The translations under genes were made by a program, and so were the position numbers. Of a stretch of DNA of 64,000 nucleotides, positions 1 through 7,892 are shown one piece after another. Source of the DNA: Microbacterium sp. 8M. GTDB taxonomy: Bacteria > Actinomycetota > Actinomycetes > Actinomycetales > Microbacteriaceae. Location: NCBI RefSeq assembly GCF_902506375.1, contig NZ_LR733284.1:161488-225487 (forward strand). The letters run 5' to 3'. Each line of letters starts with the position of its first letter. Position 1 is the first letter of the stretch. Under the pieces are notes generated by a model that saw nothing but the letters and a program-made list of their open reading frames with translations, was not told the origin of the DNA and did no database searches.

Positions 1-1
1 G

Positions 2-169
2 CCGCAGCGGGGCGGAGGCGGCTATGGCGGGCTGGTGGCGCTGGTGTTCCTCTTCCTCGCGGCGCTGCTCGTCGGCGCGATCGTGCTGATCGCCGTGCTC
101 GTGGGGAACGGCGCCTGGCCGTTCCCCGCCGCCGACGCCGCCCTTCCGCCCGTGGCGCCCCTGCTCTGA
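2..169 (+). CDS. C-terminal fragment of a small membrane protein (5' end outside window)
   Basis: An open frame enters from the left edge and ends at the TGA at 167-169. The visible residues are a glycine-rich stretch (QRGGGGYGG), then one strongly hydrophobic segment of about 25 residues (LVALVFLFLAALLVGAIVLIAVLV) split here as LVALVFLFLAALLV and GAIVLIAVLV, then a short Ala/Pro-rich tail. This looks like a single C-terminal transmembrane helix. Nothing in the fragment identifies a family. The frame is supported by codon bias (G/C third positions) but no start is visible. Confidence 0.55.
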   Translation, partial: PQRGGGGYGGLVALVFLFLAALLVGAIVLIAVLVGNGAWPFPAADAALPPVAPLL

Positions 170-490
170 GGACCGCAGCGACCGCTGCCCGGCGGCGATC
201 CCGACGATCGGCGGGGTGACGCCTGCAGGATCGTGCGACGTCTGCAGGACGTCTCCGCCGGATCCGCCCTGCATCCGTCGCACCGTCCTGCATCCGTCGC
301 GCGGCAACGGGTCCCGCCGCAGGCCGACCGGCCCCGCCGCAGGCCGACCGGCCCCGTCGCGGGCCGACTCCCGCGGCAACGGGCCCGACCGCGACAGCCG
401 GCGCGATGCACGGCCGCGATCCGGACGATCGGTCGGATCCGCCGGACGCATGGTCGGGCGCGCAGCCGCCGGACACGGAAGGGTGGAACC
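169..490. repeat. Intergenic stretch with CTGCATCCGTCGC-type repeat unit
   Basis: No gene is supported in this 320-base gap. It holds GCCTGCAGGAT at 221-231, two copies of CTGCATCCGTCGC (270-282 and 289-301), and a 20-base direct repeat of the type AGGCCGACCGGCCCCGYCGC between about 321 and 360. The same building blocks (GACGCCTGCAGGAT, then GTCCTGCATCCGTCGC) recur at 52039-52137, so this is a dispersed repeat rather than a gene. A ribosome binding site for the next gene (GGAAGGG) lies at 477-483. Confidence 0.6.
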
Positions 491-1696
491 ATGACCACGA
501 CCGCCCCTGTGCCCCTCGCCTCAGGCGTCCGCCCGCAGCCGATGCGCTACGGCGCGCTGCTCGTCATGATGGCGACCGCCTTCCTGCTCGTGACCGCCGA
601 GTTCCTCCCCGGCGGGCTGCTCACCGACATCGCCGCCGAGATCGGCGTCACGCCGGGGCAGGCCGGACAGATGGTCACCGTGACGGCACTCGCCGGGCTC
701 GTCGTCGCCCCCACGATCGGGCTCATGCTGCCGCGCCTGGACCGGCGTTCACTGCTGGTGTGGATGGCGATCGGCGCGACGGTGTCGAACATCGTGGTCG
801 CGATCGCTCCGAGCCTGCCCCTGCTGCTGATCGCCCGCGTCCTCCTGGGCGGAGCACTGAGCGGGTTCTGGTCGATGTCGGTGACCGTCGCGGCGCGCAT
901 CGCCGGGCCGGAGCGCCTCGGGCGCGCCATGATGTTCACCTCCGCCGGGGTGTCGCTCGCGACCGTCGCCGGTGTGCCGCTCGGGGTGCTGCTCAGCCAG
1001 GCGCTGGACTGGCGGGGCGTGTTCGCGATCGCCGCTGCCGGCTCGGGTCTGCTCGCCGTCGCCCTGCGGATCGCTCTGCCGAGCGTCCCCGCCGAAGGCG
1101 CGGCGCGACTGTCGACGCTCGTGGAGACGTTCCGCCGCCGGGGCATCGGGCTCGGCATCGTCGGGCACGTGCTGGTGGTGCTCGGGCACTTCCTGGCGTA
1201 CACCTACATCCGCGTCGCCCTCGAGCGGGTGCACGACGGGGGTTCCGCGATCACGCCGGGCACGATCATCCTGCTGCTCGCGCTGTTCGGCATCGGCGGG
1301 TTCATCGGCAACATCGCGATCGGCGTGATCGTCGATCGCAGCTACCGGGTCCTCGCCGTGGTCACCCCGTTCGTGATCGCTGCGATGGCGCTCCTCATGA
1401 ACGCCTTCACCGGATCCCTCTGGGCGATCGGAGCGGTCGTGTTCGTGTGGGGCTTCTTCTTCGCCTCGTGGCTGCTCATCGTGAACACGTGGATCGGGCA
1501 CCGGATGCCGGACCGCCTCGAGGCGGGCGGGAGCCTGGTCGTGATGGGGTTCCAGGCGGCGATCATGACGGCGGCGGCCGTCGGCGGCGTCCTGGTCGAC
1601 GCGATCGGCGTGACCCAGGTCTACGCGATCGGCGCCGCAGTGCTCGTCGTGGGCGCGGTGCTGTTCGGCCTCGCGGATCGGTCCGGCCGGCGCTGA
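491..1696 (+). CDS. MFS transporter, drug/sugar efflux (DHA1) type
   Basis: A 401-residue membrane protein with about twelve hydrophobic helices, the usual size for the DHA1 branch of the major facilitator superfamily. The N-terminal half contains LLTDIAAEIGVTPGQAGQ followed by LPRLDRRSLLVW, which fits the loop after helix 2, and an arginine-rich central loop near residue 205. Proteins of this subgroup (AraJ/NepI-like) export small molecules by proton antiport. The ATG at 491 is chosen because GGAAGGG lies 7 bases upstream; longer in-frame extensions run through the repeat region. The next gene, an AraC-type regulator, is convergent. The substrate cannot be told from sequence. Confidence 0.85.
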   Translation: MTTTAPVPLASGVRPQPMRYGALLVMMATAFLLVTAEFLPGGLLTDIAAEIGVTPGQAGQMVTVTALAGLVVAPTIGLMLPRLDRRSLLVWMAIGATVSNIVVAIAPSLPLLLIARVLLGGALSGFWSMSVTVAARIAGPERLGRAMMFTSAGVSLATVAGVPLGVLLSQALDWRGVFAIAAAGSGLLAVALRIALPSVPAEGAARLSTLVETFRRRGIGLGIVGHVLVVLGHFLAYTYIRVALERVHDGGSAITPGTIILLLALFGIGGFIGNIAIGVIVDRSYRVLAVVTPFVIAAMALLMNAFTGSLWAIGAVVFVWGFFFASWLLIVNTWIGHRMPDRLEAGGSLVVMGFQAAIMTAAAVGGVLVDAIGVTQVYAIGAAVLVVGAVLFGLADRSGRR

Positions 1697-1741
1697 GCCC
1701 GCGGTCGCGGCGCCGGGCGCCGGCGCGACGGGAGCCGGGCG

Positions 1742-2695
1742 TCAGGCGGTGCGGGCCTCGCGCCAGGCGGTTGGGGTCTGCCCGGTGCGGCGGCGGAACG
1801 CGCGGCTGAACCCCTCGTCGGAGCTGTAGCCCAGGTCGCGGGAGATCTCGCTCACCAGGCAGCCCAGCACGAGCCGGTCCTGCGCGGCGCGGATCCGCAC
1901 CTCCGTGACGTAGCTCGCGGGCGAGGTGCCGAAGGCGGCGCGGAACCGCTCCGCGAACACCGTGCGCGACATGGCGCCCACGCTCGCGAGGCCTTCGACG
2001 CTCCAGTCCCGCCCGGGGTCGGCGTGGATCGCCTCGACCACCTTCTCCAGGAAGGGGTCGCTCGTGCGCACCGGCCATCCCGCGGGTGCGCAGCCGTGCG
2101 CGGCCCACGCCCGGATCACCGAGGCCAGCACGGTGTTGGCCATCATGCGGCAGATCACGGCGTCCCCGGCGCGTCCGGAGGCCTCGATCTGCGCCGCGTC
2201 GACCGGCAGCGCCGTGAGGTCGACCCCGACCTGGGAGGCCAGCGCGGCCGCGGCGGGCTCGTGGTGGGCGAAGTCGCGCACGAGCGCCACATCGGGCAGA
2301 GCGTTCGCGACATGCGCGGCGTGCGGCATCAGGGTGAGGGTGGACACGAGGATGCGGCTTCCCGGGTCGGTCTTCACCGACATCGGCACCCGCCCCGGCG
2401 TCAGCAGGGCGTCGCCGCGGGCGAGCGACGTCGGCTTGTCGCCGCAGCGGGTGTGCGCGGCGCCCTCGATCACGTAGACGATCGTCAGGGCGTCGCGGTC
2501 GAGCGCGATGGTCTCGTGCGGATCCGGTGTGATCCGCACCTGCCGCCGCAGCCGCACGTCGACCGCGGAGAGCAGCGCCTCGACGGGGCCGCCGACCGGA
2601 GTGACCGTGCCGGCGTGCGCGACCGCGCCCTTCTGCGCGACCGCGCCCGGGACGGCGACATCGGACGATGCCGGGTCGGGGGCGATGAGCGTCAT
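1742..2695 (-). CDS. AraC-family transcriptional regulator
   Basis: About 317 residues. The last ~100 residues form the double helix-turn-helix of AraC/XylS regulators: WSVEGLASVGAMSRTVFAERF is the first HTH and the closing part EISRDLGYSSDEGFSRAFRR with TGQTPTAWR is the diagnostic second one. The N-terminal ~200 residues fit the cupin-type ligand domain of the AraC_binding_2/6 class (DRDALTIVYVIEGAAHTRCG). ATG at 2695 is given as start; an in-frame GTG at 2713 adds six residues, and neither has a convincing ribosome binding site. The gene converges on the MFS exporter, a common regulator/exporter pairing, but its target is not shown by the sequence. Confidence 0.85.
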   Translation of the reverse strand: MTLIAPDPASSDVAVPGAVAQKGAVAHAGTVTPVGGPVEALLSAVDVRLRRQVRITPDPHETIALDRDALTIVYVIEGAAHTRCGDKPTSLARGDALLTPGRVPMSVKTDPGSRILVSTLTLMPHAAHVANALPDVALVRDFAHHEPAAAALASQVGVDLTALPVDAAQIEASGRAGDAVICRMMANTVLASVIRAWAAHGCAPAGWPVRTSDPFLEKVVEAIHADPGRDWSVEGLASVGAMSRTVFAERFRAAFGTSPASYVTEVRIRAAQDRLVLGCLVSEISRDLGYSSDEGFSRAFRRRTGQTPTAWREARTA

Positions 2696-2788
2696 GTGAA
2701 GGAGGAACCGCACCCGTCGGAAGCGTATTCCGGGAAAGACGGATCCGACCCCCGCCGCGAAGCGCGGACAGGGGCCGGAGCGTGGGGA

Positions 2789-3619
2789 TCAGCCGTCGCG
2801 ACGGCCGTGGTGCAGGTGGATGTGGATGTGCTCGGCGGCGCGGCGGTGGTGGCGCCCGCGCGGGCCCATGCCGTGCCAGCGCCCGCCACGCGGGTGCTCG
2901 CCGTGCTCGCGGGCGCCGCGGAACGGCGGGCGCTCGCCGCGGCCGTGCGCGCCGTGGAACCGCGGGTGCTCGCCGTGCTCGTGGCCAAACCGCGGGTGCT
3001 CGCCGTGCGGCCACTCGCGGTCGAAGCCCGGGTGGCCGGCGAAGCGGTCGTGGTCGCCGTGCCCGAAGGGCTCGCCGTGGGGGAGACCCGCGCGGCGGCG
3101 GTGCTCGCCATGGCCGAGACCGTGACGGCGGTGATCGTCGAAGTGACGGTGTCCGCGCCGCCCGTGGACGTCGCCGCGCCGCGCGTCGGGACGGCGGGGA
3201 AGGCGCATGCCGTCCTCGTAGCCCAGGCCGCGGGCGAGCTTCTCGAGCGACGCGGCCATCGCGGTGAACTCGTCGGCGCCGAGGATCCCGGCCACTTCGG
3301 CGCGGATCTCTTCGACGGCGCCGGCGAGCCGCGCCTTGGCCGCGGTGCCGTCCGGAGTGAGCGCCCAGCCGTCGGCGGTGCGCTCGATCCAGCCGAGGTC
3401 GGCGAGACGGTGCAGCTTGCAGTCGGGGAGCTCGCGGCCCGCGGGCACGGTGCCGTCGATGATGTTGAGGATCCGCCAGTCGCGGCGGGTGATCCCCTCG
3501 TCTTCGAAGGCGGTGGCGAAGCGGGCGGCCGTCAGGCGGTCGACGGCGGTGATCCAGAAGCCGAACGGGCGGCTCTGGTCGGAGGATGCGTTCTCTGAGG
3601 GGTTCTCTGAGGTGTTCAT
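2789..3619 (-). CDS. MarR-like winged-helix regulator with long histidine-rich C-terminal tail
   Basis: 276 residues. Residues ~20-130 look like a MarR winged helix: RDWRILNIIDG, then LHRLADLGWIERTADGWALT is the recognition helix and wing. From residue ~145 to the end the protein is a low-complexity tail of His, Gly, Arg and Asp with many HGEHPRF-like repeats, ending HIHIHLHHGRRDG. Such tails bind divalent metals, so metal sensing or storage is a reasonable inference, but no established family with this tail is named here. Start ATG 3619 has AGGA about 6 bases upstream. It is divergent from a second His-rich MarR gene (3792), and the two share a palindrome-rich promoter gap. Confidence 0.75.
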   Translation of the reverse strand: MNTSENPSENASSDQSRPFGFWITAVDRLTAARFATAFEDEGITRRDWRILNIIDGTVPAGRELPDCKLHRLADLGWIERTADGWALTPDGTAAKARLAGAVEEIRAEVAGILGADEFTAMAASLEKLARGLGYEDGMRLPRRPDARRGDVHGRRGHRHFDDHRRHGLGHGEHRRRAGLPHGEPFGHGDHDRFAGHPGFDREWPHGEHPRFGHEHGEHPRFHGAHGRGERPPFRGAREHGEHPRGGRWHGMGPRGRHHRRAAEHIHIHLHHGRRDG

Positions 3620-3717
3620 GGTGATTCCTGTTCTGGTCTGGGGGATGACGCCGGATCGGCCCTTCGGTGGCGCCCGCCCCTTGCGGGGGCTCAGGTGCGG
3701 CGGGGAGGGATCCGGTT

Positions 3718-3785
3718 ACTTGTCATGTGTCATGTATATGCAGTGTGACATGCATTCCGGATCCATGTCAAGTCGCATGTAAAAT
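3718..3785. promoter_or_regulatory. Shared divergent promoter/operator with repeated TGTCATG/TGACATG boxes
   Basis: Within an AT-richer gap between the two His-rich regulators there are ACTTGTCATG (3718), TGTCATGTAT (3728), GTGACATGCA (3745) and CATGTCAAGT (3764). The outer pair and the inner pair are each imperfect inverted repeats. TGTAAAAT at 3778-3785 is a plausible extended -10 element for the plus-strand gene, whose GTG start follows 6 bases later, so that transcript may be leaderless. Binding by one or both regulators is inference. Confidence 0.5.
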
Positions 3786-3791
3786 CGGCTC

Positions 3792-4384
3792 GTGCCTCAG
3801 AACGCCGACGCCCCGGATCCCCTCGACGCGATCATCGCCGCGCTGAGCCTGCTGCGCGGGCGCGGGCCGCGGCCGCCGCGAGAGCACGGCCACGGCGGCC
3901 CTCATGACGGCGAGGCCGCGCACGGCGGCCGGGGTCACCGTGGGCGCGGGCACGGCGGTCCCCACGGCGAGTTCGCCGGGCACGAGAGCATGCCTGGCGC
4001 ACGCGGGCGGGGCGGCGCGGAGCCCTGGGTGGGGGCCCCTGGGCGGGCCCGCGCGGGGAGGCGCCGGCCCGGGTGCGCATGCTCGAGGCGCTCGCGTCCA
4101 GGCCGCTCAGCGTGAGCGCGCTCGGCGAGGCGATCGGCGTGGACCAGCCGCGGGCGTCGCGCCTCGTTCAGCAGGGCGCGGAGCGCGGGTGGCTACGGCG
4201 CGAGGCGGATCCGGACGACGCCCGCCGCACCCGCATCGTGCTCACCGACGAGGGGCGGCGTCTCGGGCGCGGCGTCCGGGGCGACCGGCGCGAGGCGCTG
4301 CGCCGGGCGATGTCGGCGCTGACCGAGGAGGAGCAGGCCGAGTTCGCGCGCCTGCTCGCCAAGGTCGCGGCGAACTGGCGCTGA
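3792..4384 (+). pseudogene. Histidine-rich MarR-family regulator interrupted by a frameshift
   Basis: Two overlapping frames make up one gene. From GTG 3792 a His/Gly-rich N-terminal part (MPQNADAPDPLDAIIAAL, then HGHGGPHDGE and HGGRGHRGRGHGGPHGE) runs to about 4010. The MarR winged helix (PLSVSALGEAIGVDQPRASR, then LVQQGAERGWLRRE and the wing DARRTRIVLTDEG) is in the frame that ends at the TGA 4382-4384. The switch must occur at about 4000-4045, in a G/C-rich stretch containing GGGTGGGGGCCCCTGGGCGGG-like runs, and corresponds to loss of one base. Restored, the protein would be about 197 residues. This may be a real mutation or a base-calling error in the homopolymers. An independent start at ATG 4079 would give a short winged-helix-only protein. 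Confidence 0.65.
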
Positions 4385-4408
4385 CCGCTCAGGCGACGCC
4401 GGGTCGTC

Positions 4409-5485
4409 TCAGGGCGCGGTGATCACCTCGGGCGCCGGCGCCACGGCTGCCGCCTGCTCGAGCACGGCGGTGCCGTCGACGAGCACGGGATCCGGCGCGG
4501 TGGCCACCTCGGGCGCCGGCGCGGTGGCCACCCGCTCGAGCGCGGGCGCGCCGACCCGCCGCGCGGGCGCGCTCGCGGAAGCGCCCCGGTCGCGCACGAG
4601 ATCCTGCACCGCGTCGAGCACGGCGTCGTCCTGAAGCACGCGGTTGTGGCCGAGCCCCTCGGTGCGCAGCAGCCGGGATCTGCCGGCGTGCGCCGCATGC
4701 AGGCGCAGCGCGTCGGTGTCGGGCATCCGGCGATCGGCGCGGTCGTGCACCACCAGGAGGTCGGTGCCGCGGGGGAGCGGGTCGCGCACCGCGTCGAAGG
4801 CGGCGGCGATCCCCTCCGCGTCGAGTCCGAACCGCGCGGCGAACCGGCGCTCGAATCGCGCGGCGACGGCGGGGGTGAGCTGGAGCGACCGCGCGAACTC
4901 GGACAGATACGCGGTCGCCGAGCTCGCGCCCGCGATCACGGCGACGTGCGGGGCCGGCACGGTCGTCCGCACCGCCGTGAGTGCGGCGAAGCCGCCGAAG
5001 GAGTGCCCGACGAGGGCGTGGAACGGTCCGTCTGTGCGCTGCAGCGTGTCCGCGAGGGCGACCCAGTCGCGCACGTCGGTGCGGCGACCGCCGGAGTCGC
5101 CGTGCCCCGGCGCGTCGAACGACACCACGCGGAAGCCGTCGGCGACCAGTTCCCGCACGAGCGGGGCGAACTGCGAGGCGCGTCCCTGCCAGCCGTGCAG
5201 CAGCAGGACGCTGCGCTCGCCGCGGCCCCAGCGGTAGACGACGACCTCGGCGTCGCGCACCCGGATCCGCTCGTGCCGGGCATCCTCGTGGGTGGCGCGA
5301 TCGGCGTCGCGCACCCGGATCCGCTCGCGCCGGGCATCCTCGTGGGTGGCGCGATCGGCGTCGCGCACCGACATGCGCGGCGCTGTCGTGAAGAACAGGC
5401 TCAGGGCCAGGCGTGCGGACAGTGCCGGGGCGAGCAGGCCCACCGGGCGGATGGCGGCGGCGACGAGGCGAGCGGAGGCGGGCAT
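4409..5485 (-). CDS. Alpha/beta hydrolase
   Basis: 358 residues. The fold is shown by SVLLLHGWQG (oxyanion-hole HGxxG, residues ~120), FRVVSFDAPGHGDSGG, the nucleophile elbow LVGHSFGG (GxSxG), a DLLVVHDRADRRMP segment carrying the acid Asp, and GLGHNRVLQDD with the catalytic His. The substrate is unknown; esterase or lipase-like activity is expected. ATG 5485 is preceded by GGAG. An 18-residue segment (RDADRATHEDARRERIRV) is tandemly duplicated just before the hydrolase domain. The C-terminus is a 60-residue Ala/Pro/Val-rich tail. The gene is divergent from a TetR regulator, which is the likely repressor. Confidence 0.88.
   Translation of the reverse strand: MPASARLVAAAIRPVGLLAPALSARLALSLFFTTAPRMSVRDADRATHEDARRERIRVRDADRATHEDARHERIRVRDAEVVVYRWGRGERSVLLLHGWQGRASQFAPLVRELVADGFRVVSFDAPGHGDSGGRRTDVRDWVALADTLQRTDGPFHALVGHSFGGFAALTAVRTTVPAPHVAVIAGASSATAYLSEFARSLQLTPAVAARFERRFAARFGLDAEGIAAAFDAVRDPLPRGTDLLVVHDRADRRMPDTDALRLHAAHAGRSRLLRTEGLGHNRVLQDDAVLDAVQDLVRDRGASASAPARRVGAPALERVATAPAPEVATAPDPVLVDGTAVLEQAAAVAPAPEVITAP
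5249..5369. repeat. 54-bp tandem duplication inside the hydrolase gene
   Basis: Units 5249-5302 and 5303-5356 differ at one visible base, and a third partial unit begins at 5357 (GGCGTCGCGCACC). The unit length is a multiple of three, so the protein gains 18 residues without a frame change. The near-identity of the copies indicates a recent duplication. Confidence 0.85.
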
Positions 5486-5506
5486 CGGTACTCCTTCGGA
5501 CAAAGA

Positions 5507-5549
5507 ATACGAACGATCATCCGTATAATAACCGTACGATCGTTCGTAC
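5507..5549. promoter_or_regulatory. Two palindromic operators and TATAAT in the hydrolase/TetR divergent gap
   Basis: GTACGATCGTTCGTAC at 5534-5549 is a near-perfect palindrome, and ATACGAACGATCATCCGTAT at 5507-5526 is a weaker one with the same TACGAACGAT half. TATAAT at 5524-5529 lies between them. The position between a TetR gene and a divergent enzyme gene is classic for TetR operators; direct binding is inferred. Confidence 0.65.
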
Positions 5550-5558
5550 ACTAGAGCT

Positions 5559-6245
5559 ATGCCGGATCCCCTCACCACCGATCGCCTCCCGGAGCCCGCG
5601 CCGCAGTCGATTCCAGACGGACGCCGCCTGCGCGGCGACGCCTCGCGCCGAACGGTGCTGGAGAGCGCGACCGACCTCGCCTCCGTGGAGGGACTCGACG
5701 GCCTCACGATCGGCCGCGTGGCCGCCGCGTCCGGCCGGGGCAAGAGCAGCATCGCGACCCTGTTCCAGAGCAAGGAGGGTCTGCAGCTCGCGACGATCGC
5801 CGCCGCCCGGGAGATCTTCACCGCGCACATCCTCGAGCGGGCTCGCTCCGAGCCGCGCGGCGTGCGACGGCTGTCGCTGCTGCTGCGCAATGCGCTGGAC
5901 TACTCCCGTGATCGCGTCTTCACGGGTGGCTGCTTCTTCGCGGCGACCGCCGCCGACGTCGACTCCAAGCCGGGGCCGGTGCGCGATGCCGTGCGCTCCG
6001 CCCTCGTCGACTGGTACGGCTACATCGAGGCGCAGTGCCGGTACGCGATCGAGGCGGGGGAGCTCGCGGCGGACGCGGATCCGGAGCTCCTCGCGTTCGA
6101 GCTCGTGGCGCTCAACGAAGAGGCGAACTCGCGGTCGCTGCTCCTCCAGGAGGTGCGGCCGTACGAGCTCGCGGCGCGGGCGATGCAGGCTCGGCTGCGC
6201 GCGGCAGGGGCGCGGCAAGCCCTGCTGACGGCGCTCGACGCGTAG
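5559..6245 (+). CDS. TetR-family transcriptional regulator
   Basis: 228 residues. The N-terminal helix-turn-helix is clear: RTVLESATDLASVEGLDG, then LTIGRVAAASGRGKSSIATL and FQSKEGLQLATI. The rest is the helical ligand-binding domain with GGCFFAATAADVDSKPGPVR, the pattern of the TetR_C_16/YcdC-like subgroup. ATG 5559 follows the operator gap closely, with no good ribosome binding site, so a leaderless transcript is possible. It probably represses itself and the divergent hydrolase through the palindromes at 5507-5549. The inducer is unknown. Confidence 0.88.
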   Translation: MPDPLTTDRLPEPAPQSIPDGRRLRGDASRRTVLESATDLASVEGLDGLTIGRVAAASGRGKSSIATLFQSKEGLQLATIAAAREIFTAHILERARSEPRGVRRLSLLLRNALDYSRDRVFTGGCFFAATAADVDSKPGPVRDAVRSALVDWYGYIEAQCRYAIEAGELAADADPELLAFELVALNEEANSRSLLLQEVRPYELAARAMQARLRAAGARQALLTALDA

Positions 6246-6252
6246 CGGATCC

Positions 6253-6312
6253 GTTCAGGTCGCAATTTCTGCGGCTCCGCGGCGTCTTTGAAGCCGAAAG
6301 TGCGACCTGAAC
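6253..6312. terminator. Long hairpin between convergent genes, probable bidirectional terminator
   Basis: GTTCAGGTCGCAATTTC (6253-6269) pairs with GAAAGTGCGACCTGAAC (6296-6312) with one mismatch, enclosing a GC-rich loop. It sits between the TetR gene (+) and the UMF1 transporter (-), both of which end here. There is no U-run, but several gaps in this window have the same kind of long hairpin. Confidence 0.6.
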
Positions 6313-6372
6313 AAGCAGCGGGGGCTCCGGGATCCGGGCGATCGAAGACTCGGACGACGGACAGGAACGCGG

Positions 6373-7788
6373 CTACCGCGCCAGGCGGACGCTCTGGCGC
6401 GCCTCCTTCACCGGAAGGAGCAGCAGCAGCCCCGCGAGCAGCACCGCGACGATGCCGAGGATCCCGAACTTCGTGTTGCCGGTGAGGACGATGAGCACCG
6501 TCCACGCGCCCTGGGCGATCCAGCTGGCGGCGCGGCCGGTGGTGGCGTAGAGGCCGAACACCTCGCCCTCGCGGCCGGCCGGCGTCACCCGGGCGAGGAA
6601 GGAGCGCGCGGCCGACTGCGCCGGTCCGACGAAGGCGCACAGGATGAGCCCGCCGACCCAGTAGGCGACCTGACCGGTGTCGACCAGGGCGAACACCGCG
6701 ACGCCTGCGATCGTCATGCAGGCGAGCGAGATGATGATGAGCCGCTTCGGTCCCCAGCGGTCGTCGAGGCGCCCGGCGAGGATCGTGGAGACGCCCGCGA
6801 TGAGATTCGCGGCGACGCCGAAGATCACGAGCTGCATGAACTCGAAGCCGAAGACGGTGCTGGCGATGACGGCGCCGAATGTGAAGACGCCGCTCAGCCC
6901 GTCGCGGAACACCGCGCTCGCGACGAGGAACCAGAACGTGGTGCGCGTCGCGGGGTTGCGGTACAGACCGATCACGTCCTTCACGAGCAGCGCGTACGAC
7001 GCGAAGAAGCCGACCTTCCGATCCGGGCGGCCGGTCGACGGCTCCGGCACGTTCAGGAAGATCGGGATCGAGAACACGATCGCCCACACGGCGCAGCCGA
7101 CCGCGATGAGGCGGAAGGGCAGCCCGCCGTCTTCCGAGAGGCCGAACCAGTTCGCGGCGTAGAACACGATCACCAGCACCAGCGCGATGATGCCGCCGAG
7201 GTAGCCGAACCCCCAGCCCAGCCCCGAGATGCGGCCGACCGTCCTCGGGCTCGCGATCGAGATGAGCATCGCGTTCGAGTTCACGGACGCGATCTCGCTG
7301 AACACCACACCCGCCGAGATCAGCGCGACCCCGACCCAGAACAGGGCGGGAGTCGGCGTGACGAACCACAGCCCGAGCATGCACAGGATCAGAGCGCCGG
7401 TGCCGATGCCCAGCCAGAGCTTCTGCCGGCCCGCCGCGTCGGCGCGCTGGCCGAGCACGGGGGCGAGCAGCAGGATCGCGATGCCGGCGATCGTGCCGCC
7501 GAGCCCGAGGCCGCTGGTGAGCTCCGCGATCCCGGCCACGCGGGCCGGATCCGTCTTGCCGAGGTGCGCCAGCTCCGGTGGGAGGAACGAGTTCGTCGTG
7601 AGGTACAGGGCCGTGAAGATGAAGGTCAGGATGACCGAGTGGAACGGCTGCGTCGCCCAGTCCCAGAGCGCCCAGGAGTAGATCTGCTTCTTCGGCGCCG
7701 GCTGTTCGCCGCGCAGCTCGAGGCCCACCACCGCGACGGCGCCGCTGTTGGCGGTGGCCTGGGGTTCGGGATGATCGCCGTTGCTCAT
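6373..7788 (-). CDS. MFS transporter, UMF1/Atg22-like
   Basis: 471 residues with about twelve membrane helices. IYSWALWDWATQPFHSVILTF at the N-terminus (residues ~35-55; the SWALWDWA part is diagnostic) and GRISGLGWGFGYLGG near residue 190 mark the UMF1 branch of the major facilitator superfamily, related to the yeast vacuolar effluxer Atg22. Bacterial members have no firmly established substrate; amino acid efflux is suspected from the yeast homologue. ATG 7788 is followed by a 35-residue soluble N-terminus. It is monocistronic, divergent from the small TOPRIM gene and convergent with the TetR gene. Confidence 0.88.
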   Translation of the reverse strand: MSNGDHPEPQATANSGAVAVVGLELRGEQPAPKKQIYSWALWDWATQPFHSVILTFIFTALYLTTNSFLPPELAHLGKTDPARVAGIAELTSGLGLGGTIAGIAILLLAPVLGQRADAAGRQKLWLGIGTGALILCMLGLWFVTPTPALFWVGVALISAGVVFSEIASVNSNAMLISIASPRTVGRISGLGWGFGYLGGIIALVLVIVFYAANWFGLSEDGGLPFRLIAVGCAVWAIVFSIPIFLNVPEPSTGRPDRKVGFFASYALLVKDVIGLYRNPATRTTFWFLVASAVFRDGLSGVFTFGAVIASTVFGFEFMQLVIFGVAANLIAGVSTILAGRLDDRWGPKRLIIISLACMTIAGVAVFALVDTGQVAYWVGGLILCAFVGPAQSAARSFLARVTPAGREGEVFGLYATTGRAASWIAQGAWTVLIVLTGNTKFGILGIVAVLLAGLLLLLPVKEARQSVRLAR

Positions 7789-7892
7789 GCAGGAAGTCTC
7801 CCGGGTGCCGGTGAACGAGAGGTAGCGGCGCGCCGGGGCGGGATCCGTGACGGCTCCGTGCTCGTCGTGGCGACGCCCGGTACCGTCGGGAC

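Noticed and set aside
1563..3014. Very long minus-strand open frame rich in Arg, Pro and Ala across the AraC and His-rich genes
   Set aside because: It is an out-of-frame shadow with no starts, motifs or codon bias of its own, as are the other long antisense frames (for example over dnaK, cysN and the importer genes).
5486..5890. Extension of the hydrolase frame into the TetR gene
   Set aside because: ATG 5485 has a ribosome binding site, and the extension would run through the operators and the TetR coding region on the other strand.
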